Assembly: GCF_964204645.1 (NCBI RefSeq)
Contig: NC_134034.1
Location: 14,237,024-14,301,023 of the forward strand
Length of the DNA: 64,000 nt
Reading direction: 5' to 3'
Source of the DNA: Tubulanus polymorphus
Taxonomy: Eukaryota; Nemertea; Palaeonemertea; Tubulaniformes; Tubulanidae
Shown: piece by piece, positions 47,240-60,175 of the stretch
Layout of the letters: each line of letters begins with the position of its first letter
How positions within the stretch are numbered: position 1 is the stretch's first letter
Position numbers and translations under genes: made by a program
Notes under the pieces: model-generated
Databases searched by the model: none
What the model saw: the letters and a program-made list of their open reading frames with translations, nothing else
What the model was told of the DNA's origin: nothing

Positions 47240-50200
47240 TCAGGTACGTAAATCTAATAATTCGATCATTAACGGCTGGATGCCTTCCGGATTGACTTTC
47301 ACCAACACCGCAGAATGATCCTCATTCAAATTACGTATATCGACCAGTTTCATTAAGTATTTCGGATACATAGCCTTCGCCTGGTGATATGGATATTTCG
47401 ATTCTAAATAACTCTGCAACAATAGCGAATAACGTTCCTGTTCCTGGCAAACTTTCGGTTTATCCAACAAATTTGGACGATCGGGCGAAAACAACGAAAC
47501 AACTAGCAACAAAATGAGCGTCAATTCGTCTGCTCGTAAATCAACGGCTAACGAACGCACGAACTTCATGTGATCCTCGAAAAGTCCTCCTTCCGCCTGT
47601 TTCAGCTGATCGGTCGTCATCGCGTTATAATCGGGATCGTTTTCATCTAAAAACTGCTGTTTATCCTTATCGTAGGTAAGCACAGAGCGCAGGATAAGCA
47701 GTTCTATCGAACCGCCCTTCAACAGGCTGATCTGATCGGCTTGCGACAACGCTTTAAACGATTTAATTTTTTTCGACATGTCGATGACGCGACGCACGCT
47801 CAACTCGGCGATATTCACCAGATCGGCCATACACGAACTCTGATCACGCGGAGGTCCCTCTACGGATACTTCCAGCGATGTTTTATACGCCTGAACTACC
47901 TCATCTATCAACTCTAATTCCTCGGATGTTAATGTTTTCAGCGGTTGAGTGCTCGTTACGATCTCCGGAGTACTGCTCTGACACGGAGCCGGTTTAACAG
48001 GTGGCGACACCATACTGCGCTTCTCCAGGTCGCGATTCATTCTACAAAAACATACAACAGAAATTTATGAAAAAATTAAATCTTTCGATGATAAATAAAG
48101 TTGAACTGACTAAACAACATTGTGAGTTCAGTTTGGAAATGATTTACACACATTCTTAGTCGTAGTAGCTGTACCGAGTAAACCCTTATCTAGACTGAAA
48201 AGATTGAACTGACCGGTGTACAGGTTTGACTGACCGGTGTACAGGTTTGACTGACCGGTGTACTGGTTTGACTGACCGGTATACAGGTTTGACTGACCGG
48301 TGTACAGGTTCGACTGACCGGTGTACAGGTTCGACTGACCGGTGTACAGGTTTGACTGACCGGTGTACAGGTTTGACTGACCGGTGTACAGGTTTGACTG
48401 ACCGGTGTACAGGTTTGACTGACCGGTGTACAGGTTTGACTGACCGGTGTACAGGTTTGACTGACCGGTGTACTGGTTTGACTGACCGGTGTACAGGTTC
48501 GACTGACCGGTGTACAGGTTCGACTGACCGGTGTACAGGTTCGACTGACCGGTGTACAGGTTTGACTGACCGGTGTACAGGTTTGACTGACCGGTGTACT
48601 GGTTTAACTGACCGGTGTACAGGTTTGACTGACCGGTGTACAAGTTTGACTGACCGGTGTACAGGTTTGACTGACCGGTGTACAGGTTCGACTGACCGGT
48701 GTACAGGTTCGACTGACCGGTGTACAGGTTTGACTGACCGGTGTACAGGAATACAAATAGGAACCGATGTTTCTGAGATAATGATGATGGTGGTATTTTA
48801 ATTTCAATGTGTGTTGTTGATTAGACAGAATACCTAAAGCTCATTAAGAGATATCAGGATATCATGTTCTATGATCATCAACCTTTCAGAGGAGATACTT
48901 TCATCATCAGTATATAATACGCATATCAACTCATCAAATACTAAACGTATTAATAACTATTTACTGAAATAGTTATGTTAGATATATAAATCTCATTATC
49001 AGCTAATGTTGAATATAGTTTCCGTAATGTGGGATAATTCAAAACAACTGTAAACAACTGTTGGTAAAGATTGAGTTCAAGAAATATCTAAGAAGGGGGT
49101 TGCAATTGTTCAAAAATTGGATTGAGTAAACTAGTGGTGTGAAATGTGACAATTTCAATCGTGTTTGTCCACCAGTTTTCAGTAACAAACCCCCAAGCTT
49201 CCTGACTATTCAGTCAGATTGAATTTGTGTGATGCGAACGCAGCAGATTTGAGAATCATCTGATGCGGCTTTAACTTTATCCAAATGACGTAATAAACAT
49301 GAAATAACACCGGAGAGGATATTAGCGGGTCACAATGAAGGGATTGGCAATTCTTTTAATAATCAGATCCTGAGGCTAAAAGATCAGACATGAATGAATT
49401 ATCAATTCCCAAATTGGTTTACAACGTAATACTCGGGTTTCAGAGATATTTCACGGAAACATCGTTCTGAGAATTAGATAAATATAAAACTACATTTCGC
49501 TCTAATCTCGTAGTGATAAATTCAATCTAACATCGCGTACGCATGAAAATCAACGTAAGAATTTTCCGAGAAAATTCATCGACAAGATTTTAAGATTTCC
49601 AAAGAAAAGTTTGCAAAATGATGAATTGTGTAGTTGTATCATCAATTTCTAAATGTTGTTGTCCGTATCCGTGATTTAGTGAAAACTGACCGGGTTATCA
49701 CGATTTATCAACTATTTATGGAGCTAAATCAGTTAGTCCGAACAGAATATAGCGAACCCACGCGATTCAGCGCAGTTGCTTCAGTTCCAAGATGGCCGAC
49801 ACTAAATGAAAGCCCATGCTATTAGTAAAAGACTTCTCTCACTCAATGAAATCAGTTTCTAATCTAATCGGTAATTTAGATATGGCGATCTTACGCACAT
49901 TAAACAACAACAATAAACGGATTATAAAAACATGTTGATTAAAGATATAAATGAGAGGTTTCTGCTTACATCGGCGCAACATGTGTTGTATAGTTTTGCT
50001 GACCATTAGAACGAGGGAGATGAGGAGTTGTAGTCATCAACTGCCTATAGGATGAAAAAATATATATAGTTATACAATGGGTTAAATATTGACTACAGTT
50101 CTAAATGATTAGTGTCGACAGAAGAGTGTACGACTAGTTTACTGGTATCGCACTCAGGTTCTATATACCCGAGTCAAACCATCTGGTTGAATTATTAGTT

Positions 50201-53200
50201 ACAGGAGACTCAGTATTTGGGAACTGATTCATTGTTGTTGAGAAGGTATTGAAAAAATTTAAGCGGATTTTCAGAAATGTTTTAAGGGAATGAGATGTAT
50301 GCAGCCACGTAGAGTTGATTCCAGTGGTATCCTTCACTTTCCTCACAGACTGAATAATCTTTAAAACAGATTTGATTGAGTGAGAATTCTGTTAATTCTT
50401 AAATCATCTGTAATAAACGAGGATTCAATAGTTGTCACTAGGGCATTTAAACTGTTCAATAGGTGTCGCTAGTGTGCGTTAGGGCATTTAAACTATAGAT
50501 TTATTCATTAAAATTTATCCATCATTTTCTAGAATTCAATGAATGTTAAATAAACAAAACCTAGATTATTTTGTGAAATGATTTTTGGGAGGCTAAAAAT
50601 CTAGATGAAAATGAACTGAATTTGATATTTTAGAGGCGGGCGCCATCTAGTGGGATTACTGGTACGTGCCTGTGTTCAGTTCCCTGTGTGTAAGGATAGA
50701 CCTAATGTACCGATTAATAAATACACTTCACAAACATGTGAACTATTTTTTCTTTATATTCTGTGCTTTATCTAAAGCGAGTTTGTAATGATATTGTAGA
50801 GTATTGATGTAGTTTTATAAGAGTGGTCTCCCATCTCCCCTCGCCCCACTCCCCTCTCTTTTGACATAAGAGTCCTTTATCAATCATTTATTCTTTGATG
50901 AAAAATAAATTCGATATTCTTGTAAAACTCTGTTTTCAGCCGCTTTTAAACATGTCTGGATATAATGATAGCAGGGACATAGCCACGATGGGCAGACTAC
51001 ACAAGTTATCATTCTGAAAACTGTTAAAATTCAAATTCACAACTTGAGTTAATTAATTCAATGAACTAACTCTTGTGTCTAAAAGTGATATCAAAATATA
51101 TATGTAGTGACCTACATCTTTGTGCCATATCTAATAACATCCTAGCTACACGAGAATTCAGATCTAATAATCTTCTACGGAATCTTACCCCAAATTTCAG
51201 AAAACTCTATCGCTGAAATTCCGTGAAAATGAGTTTTAAATCAGAACCCTGTTCCAGAGTTATGAGTTAAGAAAGTTAGACGAGTTGATTTTGAAATATT
51301 TGACTCAGCATCAAATAGTAACCGAGAGACCTGTAGTCTGTTAGACCCCGAGGGCCCATCTGCACTCATCAGCGTCAGTGTGTCTGAGTATTGTCAGCCC
51401 CCCTCCTCTCCCCCCCGTGTCTATAGTTTAGAGGTAAGTCTATAGTTTACAATGATTGCTGTTTTGTGTATATTAATAATATAATGCTGATAGATCGTCT
51501 ATTACTGAACCTAAATACCACACTTCATTACATTATTACAATGTCAATATATCAACTTATAAGGACCTACATCGAATGCAGCAGTTTCTGTCAGTGATAT
51601 AACTGTATTCAACTCCGTCGTCATTTCAGTGTTTCACAAATAAAAACAAACGTTCACCTACAGTTTAAGACTCTTAACGATTAATTAACTTTCATGTAAT
51701 TATGTTTTTTTCACCGAATGAATGAATGAACAGCAGACAATGAGCCACCACAGATTGTGTATAAAAAAACATCAAAAACACAAAACGATCGTATCATTAT
51801 TTCATGTTTTCGATAATAACACAGAATAGTCTCTTCTAAAACCATCAATTACTGTTCATGTATATTTAATACTTCAATCATATACCAGAGTATGTGAACA
51901 GATACGGCTGATAATAACAACCTGTAGTCGGTAGATTGTTTCAATTAGATTATTATATTATGTAAAAACTGTGATATGAATAGAATTATTGAGAAATAAA
52001 TCTGAAAGATTAGGTCCCAGTTCATTAGTTTTTTGTTCGGTGTTTAACGCTCCCATTTCTAATGTTTTTACTCCAGAGGGTGGACCCCCGGACCACGGCG
52101 TTTACTGATATCTGATGTATGGGTGGAACCCCGGACCACGGTGTTTACTGATATCTGATGTACGGGTGGAACCCCGGACCACTCTGTTGTTACTTGCACA
52201 GGATGAAATCAATGATTTCTATGTATGATATATTTAGACAGACCGTGTCTGTCTGTAATTACATACTATATACTCTTACACACTTATTCACTACATATTT
52301 CAAAGTGTTGAAGTATCACCAGCATTGAACAGAATAAATAGAATAGTCCATAAAAATGTTCCCAATACAATGAAATTGATTTCATGAATTCTATAGAATA
52401 TTGTACACAGTGGTGATATCAGATATAGAGGTGATTGATTTCAACTGAAGCAGTTACTGCTAGGCAAGGCACTTTATTCAAATTCTATGTGAAATGGCCG
52501 TTTCAAATGCAAGTCGTTAGTGAGTTGTGAGTTGTTGGTAATGAGTTATAAAATGAGTTGTAAGTAGTGAGTTGTAAGTTGTGAGTTGTAGGTAGTGAGT
52601 TGTAAGTAGTGAGTTGTAAGTAGTGAGTAGTGAGTTGTAAGTAGTGAGTTGTAAGTTGTGAATTGTAAGTTGTGAGTTGTAAGTAGTGAGTTGTAAGTAG
52701 TGAGTTGTTGTTGTTTGTGTTATTTTCAGCCTATGTTGCGGATACATTTTGCTCACCTTTTTTGTTGCTCTGAAACCCACCTGTTCTCTTCAATCTTCTG
52801 ACGTTTACGTTGTTTTTCCTCGTCAGTAAGGATGTATTCTTTACGCATTCCGATTTCAAAACATTTTTTTAATCGACAGCGTTTACAAAAGCGTCTATTC
52901 GAAATGTCCATTTTACATTTTTCATCGTACGGGCATTTGAAGTATTCCTAAAATTAAGTGAAAACAGGAATGAATTGAAGCGGTATTTATAACGAGATCG
53001 ATGGAATTCACGCAAACGTAAAACAGTTCCGTCTGAGAGTTTCAACAATTGTAGTCATTTAACTTTTGACTCGTTGAAATCCTCTCAAAATACCATTAAA
53101 CTAACTGTTACAGTTTATCGATGAATCTTCACCAAAACGGGAAACAGTTTGAGCATTCTTTACTGAGCTGAATTAATGTTGTTGAGTGGAGGAAAGAGAA

Positions 53201-56200
53201 ACTGTCAGCAACTTGAATCGTGGAAATAAATCATATCGATATCCAAATTCTAACTGAACTTCTAGTCATTGACTAGTCAGTTATTGGTAGATTAAACTAG
53301 ATGAATAGTCACGGTTAGAGGAGAGGGTATGAGGAGAGGGTGAGAGGGTGAGAGAGGAGAGAGGGTGAGAGGAGAGGAGAGAGGGTGAGGAGAGAGGGTG
53401 AGAGGAGAGAGTGAGAGGAGTGAGAGAGGAGAGGAGAGAGAGGAGAGAGTGAGAGGAGTGAGAGAGGGTGAGAGAATGAGAGAGGGTGAGAGAGAGTGAG
53501 AGGAGTGAGTGAGAGAAGAGAGAGGGGAGAGAGAGGGGTTGTTTTTTACTTACTAGTCCCTTCAAAGCGTTGCGTCTAAAGAAAGCTTTACACGATTCGC
53601 ATGAAATAGCATCGAAATTATAACCTAGCGCCCGGTCTCCGCAAACACCGCAATATTTATCTTCTTTTAATTTACGAGCTCGTCCACCTTTACCGGTCTG
53701 ATTGGAATCATCGCTCTGATTGCCCGGCGCTCCGATATAACTATCCGATCCAGAACTACCCATAGAACCGGGCGAACTGACTAACGGTGGGTACCCGCCG
53801 GGCGTCGCTCGGATATGAGTACCGTTTGTAGTGATACCCAATCCTAACGGCGACATCTGACCTGCCATCATATTCACATCCATAGCTTCAGTTTTAATAT
53901 TGAGTGGAAATTGTAAATGACTCCTGATCGGTCGAATATCCTGAAAATAGAAATAGTTTATACTGAAGATTTGGCTGATCTCAACATTGATAAATGACTC
54001 CTGATCGGTCGAATATCCTGAAAATAGAAATAGTTTATACTGAAGATTTGGCTGATCTCAACATTGATATTAGCAATTCTAATCCATAACATCTACAGAG
54101 GGTTAGAATAGTGGCCCCAGTCCCAAATATGTATCATTCTTATCAGTCCTTCCCTACAGTACATGAGTAGAAGTGATCTGTTTATGACCCCCTCTACTCC
54201 CTCACCCCCTACACCCCCCTCCCCGATAGATACCATACATACTTTATAAATGGCCCCCGCAATATGATAGTTGTGGAAGGGATCATGAAGTCTTTATTCA
54301 GGAGGAGGAATTCAGCTGATATTGATGAGTATGAATGACACTAGTTTCAACTACAATGAATTCCACAGTTACAAGAGAGGAGAGAGAGGGAGAGAAGGGA
54401 GGAGAGGAGAGAGAGGAGAGAGAGAGGAGGGAGAGGAGAGAGAGGAGAGAGGGAAATGAAGAGTTATCCCAAAGTTTAAATTCCAGGTGAGAAGTTCAGC
54501 GACTGCCTGAATATTGTTATTATTATTAATAAATGGCCTTGACATTGTGTGGAGGAGTTAGATATAATACGGGGCTCGATACCAGTCACAATTTTTATTC
54601 AATCGCAGAAAAAACTCCATCAATAAATATTATTGTAGGCTATAATTGAAAGATGGAGGTATTTTCTGATGTGTGTGGTGGAGGGTTAGGGGTTTATACA
54701 TAGCCCACACACACAGACAGACTGACTCACTACTTCATGGTTCTAACCATCTGATACTGTGTGATAATACTCACAACCAGTAAAACTGACAACTGAATAC
54801 TCGAAATTCATATCTACAGTTTCAATTGATAATTGAAGAGTTGTTAATTGTGAAACTGGATATGTCATCGAAAATGACAATTAATTAAGTCAATTTTTCA
54901 GCGTTTTACAACATAGCCTTGAATTACCACATTCAGACATTCACTATTTGTGGTATGAACAGTAGATAAATAGCTGATAAAATGTTTTATTTTCAATTAA
55001 AAGTTTCTTAAGGTGAAGTTCTGAAAACAGGGTCCAGGATTTAGGCTGCAGGGGGTACAGGGTCCAGGATTTAGGTTGCACGGACACAGGGTCCAGAATC
55101 TAGGCTGCAGGGGGTACAGGGTCCAGAATCTTGGCTGCAGGGGGTACAGGGTCCAGGCAACAGATTGTCATGTAAATGTTGAATCGGGATCCAATGATTT
55201 AATTGGTGATAAAAAAATGAGCTCAGACACAATGTTTTTAATCTAAGTAACATCGACTGAGGTTTTTTTGCACAATTCTTACCTCTGCCTCGGCGGGACG
55301 TCCAAATTTCTGGCGATAACAATCAGACATATCAGCGCATGTTCCATTCATCATATCGGCGTGTTTATTAGTTAAAACAGGCGGACAATTCTCCAGTGAT
55401 AACGCAGCCAGTTGCATAAACTGTAAAATAAAATTAACACTTTATCACGCACAGAATTAATTAATTATCGGTAACAAAATCAACCAAACAAACACATGAT
55501 AAACTCTATGTAATTTGTAACATCAAAATTGCTCAATATCTTTGACACCCAGTTTCAGAAAGCTTGATTCTATTAATTAGCTTCTTTCATTCTTCCTGAA
55601 TGGGGGGGGGGGGGCGAGGGGGAGGAGGCAATAGTTAACAAACCGCTCATGGGGGGCAATAGTAAATAGTATATATCATTTCTGATATAAATTGAGAGTG
55701 ATTCAAAATTGAAGATCAACAAAAAAGATTCAGTTTCACTGAGATTTCCGCTGGAATGTTTAGTGGAGTTTTGCATACACTGATGACTGTGATGAGTTCT
55801 ATAATAGCACGAGATCCCTCGTAATGTTTTACAGTTTTTGATCGAGTAAATTATGTCAAGTTTAGTATTTCATCGATTCTGAGAAGGATTTTACATGCAG
55901 ATCGAAGTTTGTTCTTTCTTTTTTAAAACTAAATTTTTCATCAGTTTTTGTCGTCATATTTCAACCGCGATCTAATTCAGCCAATCAGAGACCAGCACTC
56001 CGGTGACCTATTTGTTTTTATCAGTCTGGTGAAGTTTTGTTGGGATTTTTGAAAATGTCAAATCTAACGACACTTTGTTGAACCTCGTCATAATTTTGCC
56101 GTGGGTTTGGTTGAAATTGTTCTTTTTATCAATAAATTGGTTTTGTCTAAATAGACAGCTACTGCTGTCTCTGAACAGACAGTTATTGCTGTCTCTAAAC

Positions 56201-57599
56201 AGACAGTTACTGCTGTCTCTGAACAGACAGTTACTGCTGTCTCTAAATAGACAATTACTGCTGTCTCTGAACAGACAGTTATTGTGAGCAAGGATTGTGG
56301 AACTTAATCCGGTTTGACAGTTTAGTGAGGATCCAGTTATAAACACTGCTCACATTATAAGTGAAACATTTCAGGATTCAGTTCCACAGTTCAGGTGGCA
56401 CCACTTTCCCCCATTCCATGTTTAAACACATAATTCGGTGAGTGAATCTGCATCGGGTGAATGGACAAATTTCAATCATGAATCAGGTATTGACGCGGTC
56501 AATAGCATTATCCAAACTGCCCGAGATTTCAGGGAGATTCTGGGTTTTCAGCCACCTTCCTCCTAAACACTAGATCAGGACTCACTCCTACAGTTCTTGG
56601 TTATGTTTGACTAGAGTTCATTTGAAATGTTTTTACTTTAAGAGTCCAATTTGATCGTGAAGCAAACTGAATTATACACGACATGTATTCGCTATATCGC
56701 GTTGTCAACACCTCATATAACAACGACTCAATGTAACTGGAAGTGATTTTGTTAATGTTTAGGAAGCTGGAAAGCTGGTTTATCTATCTCTGTATCGCTC
56801 ACGTACACCAGTAAGTCATTATCAGATAAGTACACTTAGCAGTATAACTGTTCTGTCACATCATACTCTGTGAGTATGTCTCATATATTCACTGTAATAC
56901 ACCGCGCCACATGGTGAAGGTTTTTACTAAAACTTTTGAGACTTTATTTTTTAACAAGAGGCAACATATACAAGTACAGCTGAACTATTATTCGGTTTGA
57001 AGTACGTAATACTTTTAAATGACATTGAATATTCATTCTACAAGTACATTTCAACCATGAGTTTTTTTAAACCATGACCTAATTCAACGATGCAAGGCTA
57101 TATCACGAGGGAGTGAGGAACTTGAGTAAGAAAAAAAGTTTCTTCGATCATAGCTCTAATATTGGTTTAGTGACCAAGTAGCAAAGATAGATACCAGATT
57201 CAGAGATAGAGTGAGGAGTGATGATGCAAGGGAGAGAGAGAGAATGTGAGGGGATAGAGTGAGGAGCGAGGGGAGAGTGAGAGTGAGAGGAGAGCGGAGA
57301 GGTGTGAGGAGAGAGGGCAGAGGGAAAGGAATGAGAGTGAGAGAGGAGAGTGAGAGGAAGGGAAGTAATAGTGGGATGAAAAGGTAAAGTGGGAGAATGA
57401 TGAGAGGAAAGAGAAGAGAGCAGATAGGGTAAGGGGAGGAGATGAGAGAAGAGGAGAGAGAGGAGAAGATACGTACTGGACTTACACCGTTCATCATTTT
57501 GAGTATTTGTTTGTTGGTTTCGGTGCCGTTGAAAATAAAAATCCAGACAAATATCAGTAGAGTTTATTGCAGCGAGTCTCGAGTTGAATTAAATAATAC
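47240..57599 (-). CDS. Hr96: HR96/NR1J-like nuclear receptor (6 coding exons)
   Basis: This is a ligand-regulated nuclear transcription factor. NR1J members (insect HR96, nematode DAF-12/NHR-8) act in sterol, lipid and xenobiotic responses. Coding exons from the 5' end are 57497-57486 (MMNG), 55420-55283, 53940-53554, 52947-52757, 50044-49970 and 48041-47240. All junctions hold phase, giving about 534 residues. The first exon extends 5' as UTR to an acceptor at 57600-57601, implying an upstream noncoding exon I could not place. The DNA-binding domain spans residues ~147-213: [18 protein letters not shown], the P-box ESCKA typical of NR1J, and [14 protein letters not shown]; it is split between two exons after ALKGL. 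The ligand-binding domain spans ~300-534, with [20 protein letters not shown] and a terminal AF-2-like helix PLMIELLDL. The ligand is not predictable. Confidence 0.93.
48205..48752. repeat. 21-bp minisatellite in a receptor intron
   Basis: About 26 units of 21 bp (TTTGACTGACCGGTGTACAGG), with TTTGAC/TTCGAC and TACAGG/TACTGG variants. It is within the last intron (48042-49969). Because 21 is divisible by three, both strands show stop-free frames. Confidence 0.96.
50045..52756 (-). other. Long receptor intron with two short tandem repeats
   Basis: Between the 52757-52947 and 49970-50044 exons. At about 52075-52190 there are three ~46-bp units with GGAACCCCGGACCAC and GTTTACTGATATCTGATGTA. At 52515-52708 an irregular GTGAGTTGTAAGTA repeat fills ~190 bp and ends 49 bases from the donor. 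No gene is seen on the other strand. Confidence 0.75.
53310..53540. repeat. Polypurine (GA/GGTGA) tract beside a receptor donor site
   Basis: An almost uninterrupted purine run on the plus strand (GAGAGGGTGAGAGAGG-like). It is pyrimidine-only in the pre-mRNA, beginning about 14 bases after the splice donor of the 53554-53940 exon. Similar tracts lie at 54375-54452 and 57190-57470. Confidence 0.93.
53914..54068 (-). repeat. 77-bp tandem duplication spanning a splice acceptor
   Basis: Two apparently identical 77-bp copies with an exact 77-bp offset. Each includes the acceptor TATTTTCAG and the first 27 bases of the DNA-binding-domain exon. The copy nearer the exon is the one that keeps the reading frame. 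Confidence 0.93.
54375..54460. repeat. GA-rich tract
   Basis: A purine-only stretch of GAGAGG/GGAGAG units in the intron upstream of the DNA-binding-domain exon. It lies about 430 bases before the acceptor in transcript order. Confidence 0.85.
55022..55160. repeat. ~29-bp tandem repeat, five units
   Basis: Units contain ACAGGGTCCAGGATTTAGG and CTGCAGGGGGT, with GAATCTAGG/GAATCTTGG variants. It is in the intron just downstream of the receptor exon at 55283-55420. Confidence 0.88.
55602..55614. repeat. G13 homopolymer with adjacent G clusters
   Basis: Thirteen consecutive G's followed by GAGGGGGAGGAGG lie within the receptor intron 55421-57485. It is a potential G-quadruplex on the plus (non-template for this gene) strand. 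Confidence 0.85.
56146..56290. repeat. 24-bp hairpin-containing minisatellite
   Basis: Six units of 24 bp (AGACAGTTACTGCTGTCTCT). The GACAG and CTGTC halves can pair within each unit. It is in the same receptor intron. Confidence 0.93.
57190..57470. repeat. Polypurine tract next to the first receptor exon
   Basis: About 280 bases of mostly GAGAG/GGAGAG purine sequence on the plus strand, beginning roughly 15 bases into the intron after the first coding exon (57486-57497). It is interrupted by a few T's. Confidence 0.9.
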
Positions 57600-57937
57600 C
57601 TGAAAATAGAAACAAAAACATCGTCATCATCATTATCATCATCGCCAGTGAATTAAATAGAAATGAATGTGAGAGATTGTGACACAGTTTGCGTGGGAAA
57701 TAAAACAGCTGAATTCAACTATCATTAACCGTATTTCAGTTAAAATAACTTGTTTTTATCCGACGACAAGATTTCAGTATCAATTCATGTAAAATCCACA
57801 AGTGGTATTTAATCACTGATAGCAGATCATTTGTCATAGTTCACAGTTATCTACCACTCAACCCGCGATCAGTTAGACATGTTCACTTTATCTATACATG
57901 ACTCCCGTTTATCAGGATTCACAAAAACTGCAATTCA

Positions 57938-58747
57938 GATCTGACTTGAGCGGAGTCTACTGTACCATCCAACTCAGATATCACTCTTCAAGTCAAAAGA
58001 TCTGACTTGAGCGGAGTCTACTGTACCATCCAACTCAGATATCACTCTCAAGTCAAAAGATCAGACTTGAGCGGAGTCTACTGTATCATCCAACTCAGAT
58101 ATCACTCTCGAGTCAAAAGATCAGACTTGAGCGGAGTCTACTGTATCATCCAACTCAGATATCACTCTCGAGTCAAAAGATCACACTTGAGCGGAGTCTA
58201 CTGTACCATCCAACTCAGATATCACTCTCAAGTCAAAAGATCAGACTTGAGCGGAGTCTACTGTACCATCCAACTCAGATATCACTCTTCAAGTCAAAAG
58301 ATCAGACTTGAGCGGAGTCTACTGTATCATCCAACTCAGATATCACTCTCAAGTCAAAAGATCAGACTTGAGCGGAGTCTACTGTACCATCCAACTCAGA
58401 TATCACTCTCAAGTCAAAAGATCAGACTTGAGCGGAGTCTACTGTATCATCCAACTCAGATATCACTCTCAAGTCAAAAGATCAGACTTGAGCAGAGTCT
58501 ACTGTACCATCCAACTCAGATATCACTCTTCAAGTCAAAAGATCCGACTTGAGCGGAGTCTACTGTACCATCCAACTCAGATATCACTCTCGAGTCAAAA
58601 GATCAGACTTGAGCAGAGTCTACTGTATCATCCAACTCAGATATCACTCTCCAGTCAAAAGATCAGACTTGAGCGTAGTCTGCTGTACCATCCAACTCAG
58701 ATATCGCTCTCAAGTCAAGAGATCAGACTTGATACGGAGTCTACTGT
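57938..58747. repeat. 60/61-bp tandem repeat, 13 units
   Basis: Units read GACTTGAGCGGAGTCTACTG then CATCCAACTCAGATATCACT and end in AAGTCAAAAGATC. The 61-bp form has an extra T in CTCTTCAAG, which shifts spurious frames. It lies 340 bp upstream of the receptor's 5' UTR exon. Single diverged copies of its first half occur at 7420-7446 and 7687-7713. Confidence 0.96.
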
Positions 58748-59086
58748 CATTGTAACCTAATCAAACTGGTGTTGGCCTCGTAAAAAGACAAATCTAATCA
58801 CTGTGGGCTTCAGTTCCTGCGATTAGGACAGAAACAACAATAACCAATTAATACCATTTGAAAAACATCTGTGTGCAGTAATGTATATGCATGTATCACA
58901 GTTTGAAAGTAGATCAGTCAATATTGTGTATGTATTATTTGATATGAGATGCTTAGAAATGTCATTCACCATTTATGTAATAAGTTCAATATATTGATTT
59001 TCAATGGATGTAGAAAAAAAACGATAATACTGCGAATATGTGATGAATATCATTTATTACAACGATATCATTTCACACACGTACGC

Positions 59087-59262
59087 GGAGTCACGGTGAT
59101 CTACACGTACGCGGAGTCACGGTGATCTACACGTACGCGGAGTCACAGTGATCTACACGTACGCGGAGTCACAGTGATCTACACGTACGCGGAGTCACAG
59201 TGATCTACACGTACGCGGAGTCACGGTGATCTACAAGTACGCGGAGTCACAGTGATCTAAAC
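59087..59262. repeat. 26-bp minisatellite, seven units
   Basis: ACACGTACGCGGAGTCAC followed by (G/A)GTGATCT. Near-identical units with a single G/A polymorphism; the last unit carries AAGTACG. Confidence 0.94.
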
Positions 59263-60143
59263 CTCGTTTCTGGAAAACAGGACACAGTTCTATTTACTGT
59301 TCAGAGTTAACATTGAAATAATTGAGAACGAATTAATCTTATACAATTATTACGAGAGGAATAGACTTATTTCAAAATATTCACAGGTCTGTGTCTATTT
59401 AACTGAGCACACCTTCAAACTACATCACGTGGACCAAGTGTAAACATTAGTGAAAAGTCCATTCTAAATCGGTCCATTCCATTTGCTACCAGTTCAGACT
59501 GCTCAAACAGACCGATACTGATCCCATTTCTCTGCGAGTGAATAGAAACTTTAATGTAATCAATTACCTTTCAATCAGTGTTGTGTCTAGCTGGACCAAT
59601 GATAACAGCATAGATTTGGTCCATTTTTAATCGGTCCGTTCCAGGTACGGGCCAAATTAAAAAGAACCAACTTGTGATAGAGCGACATAGAGTGAACACA
59701 ACTCTAGTTCTAGTTGTAAGTGGATTTTAACTGTTTATAGTCAACTAATTGAACGACTATTGAGGGAAGAAACTTAACCAATAACTAGGCTCCCGATAAT
59801 AAGGCTCCCGAGTGCCTAGAATTTATAAACTGATCATAAAGTACATGGCGAAAAAAAAATTCAGTCGTGAAAGCTGCGTGTCCTTTAATTCTAAACGAGT
59901 CAGCGATAATTTGAATATCTAGTTTAAAAAAAAAAACTCAGTTCATAAAATTCAAACAGCAGCACGATATATATGAGTTGATGAACACGAGTATATATAT
60001 ATATATATATATATATGTTCATGAATAATGAATAACTATTGAATGGTATAATGCAACTTGATCTAATACTGCAATAAAGTATGAGCTCCAGTAGAGCAGT
60101 AGTATTCAACCAGACAGACAGACAGATATTTCACTACTGACTA

Positions 60144-60144
<1 letters not shown>

Positions 60145-60174
<30 letters not shown>
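60145..60174. repeat. (CTG)10 trinucleotide run
   Basis: Ten uninterrupted CTG triplets. A (CAG)7 run lies at 60642-60662. Neither is inside a supported coding exon. Confidence 0.95.

Positions 60175-60175
<1 letters not shown>

Noticed and set aside
48128-48807. Open frames on both strands of the 21-bp array, and a possible extra receptor exon near 48155-48200
   Set aside because: The array explains the frames, and the 49970-50044 exon joins the 48041 exon directly in phase, so no extra exon is needed.
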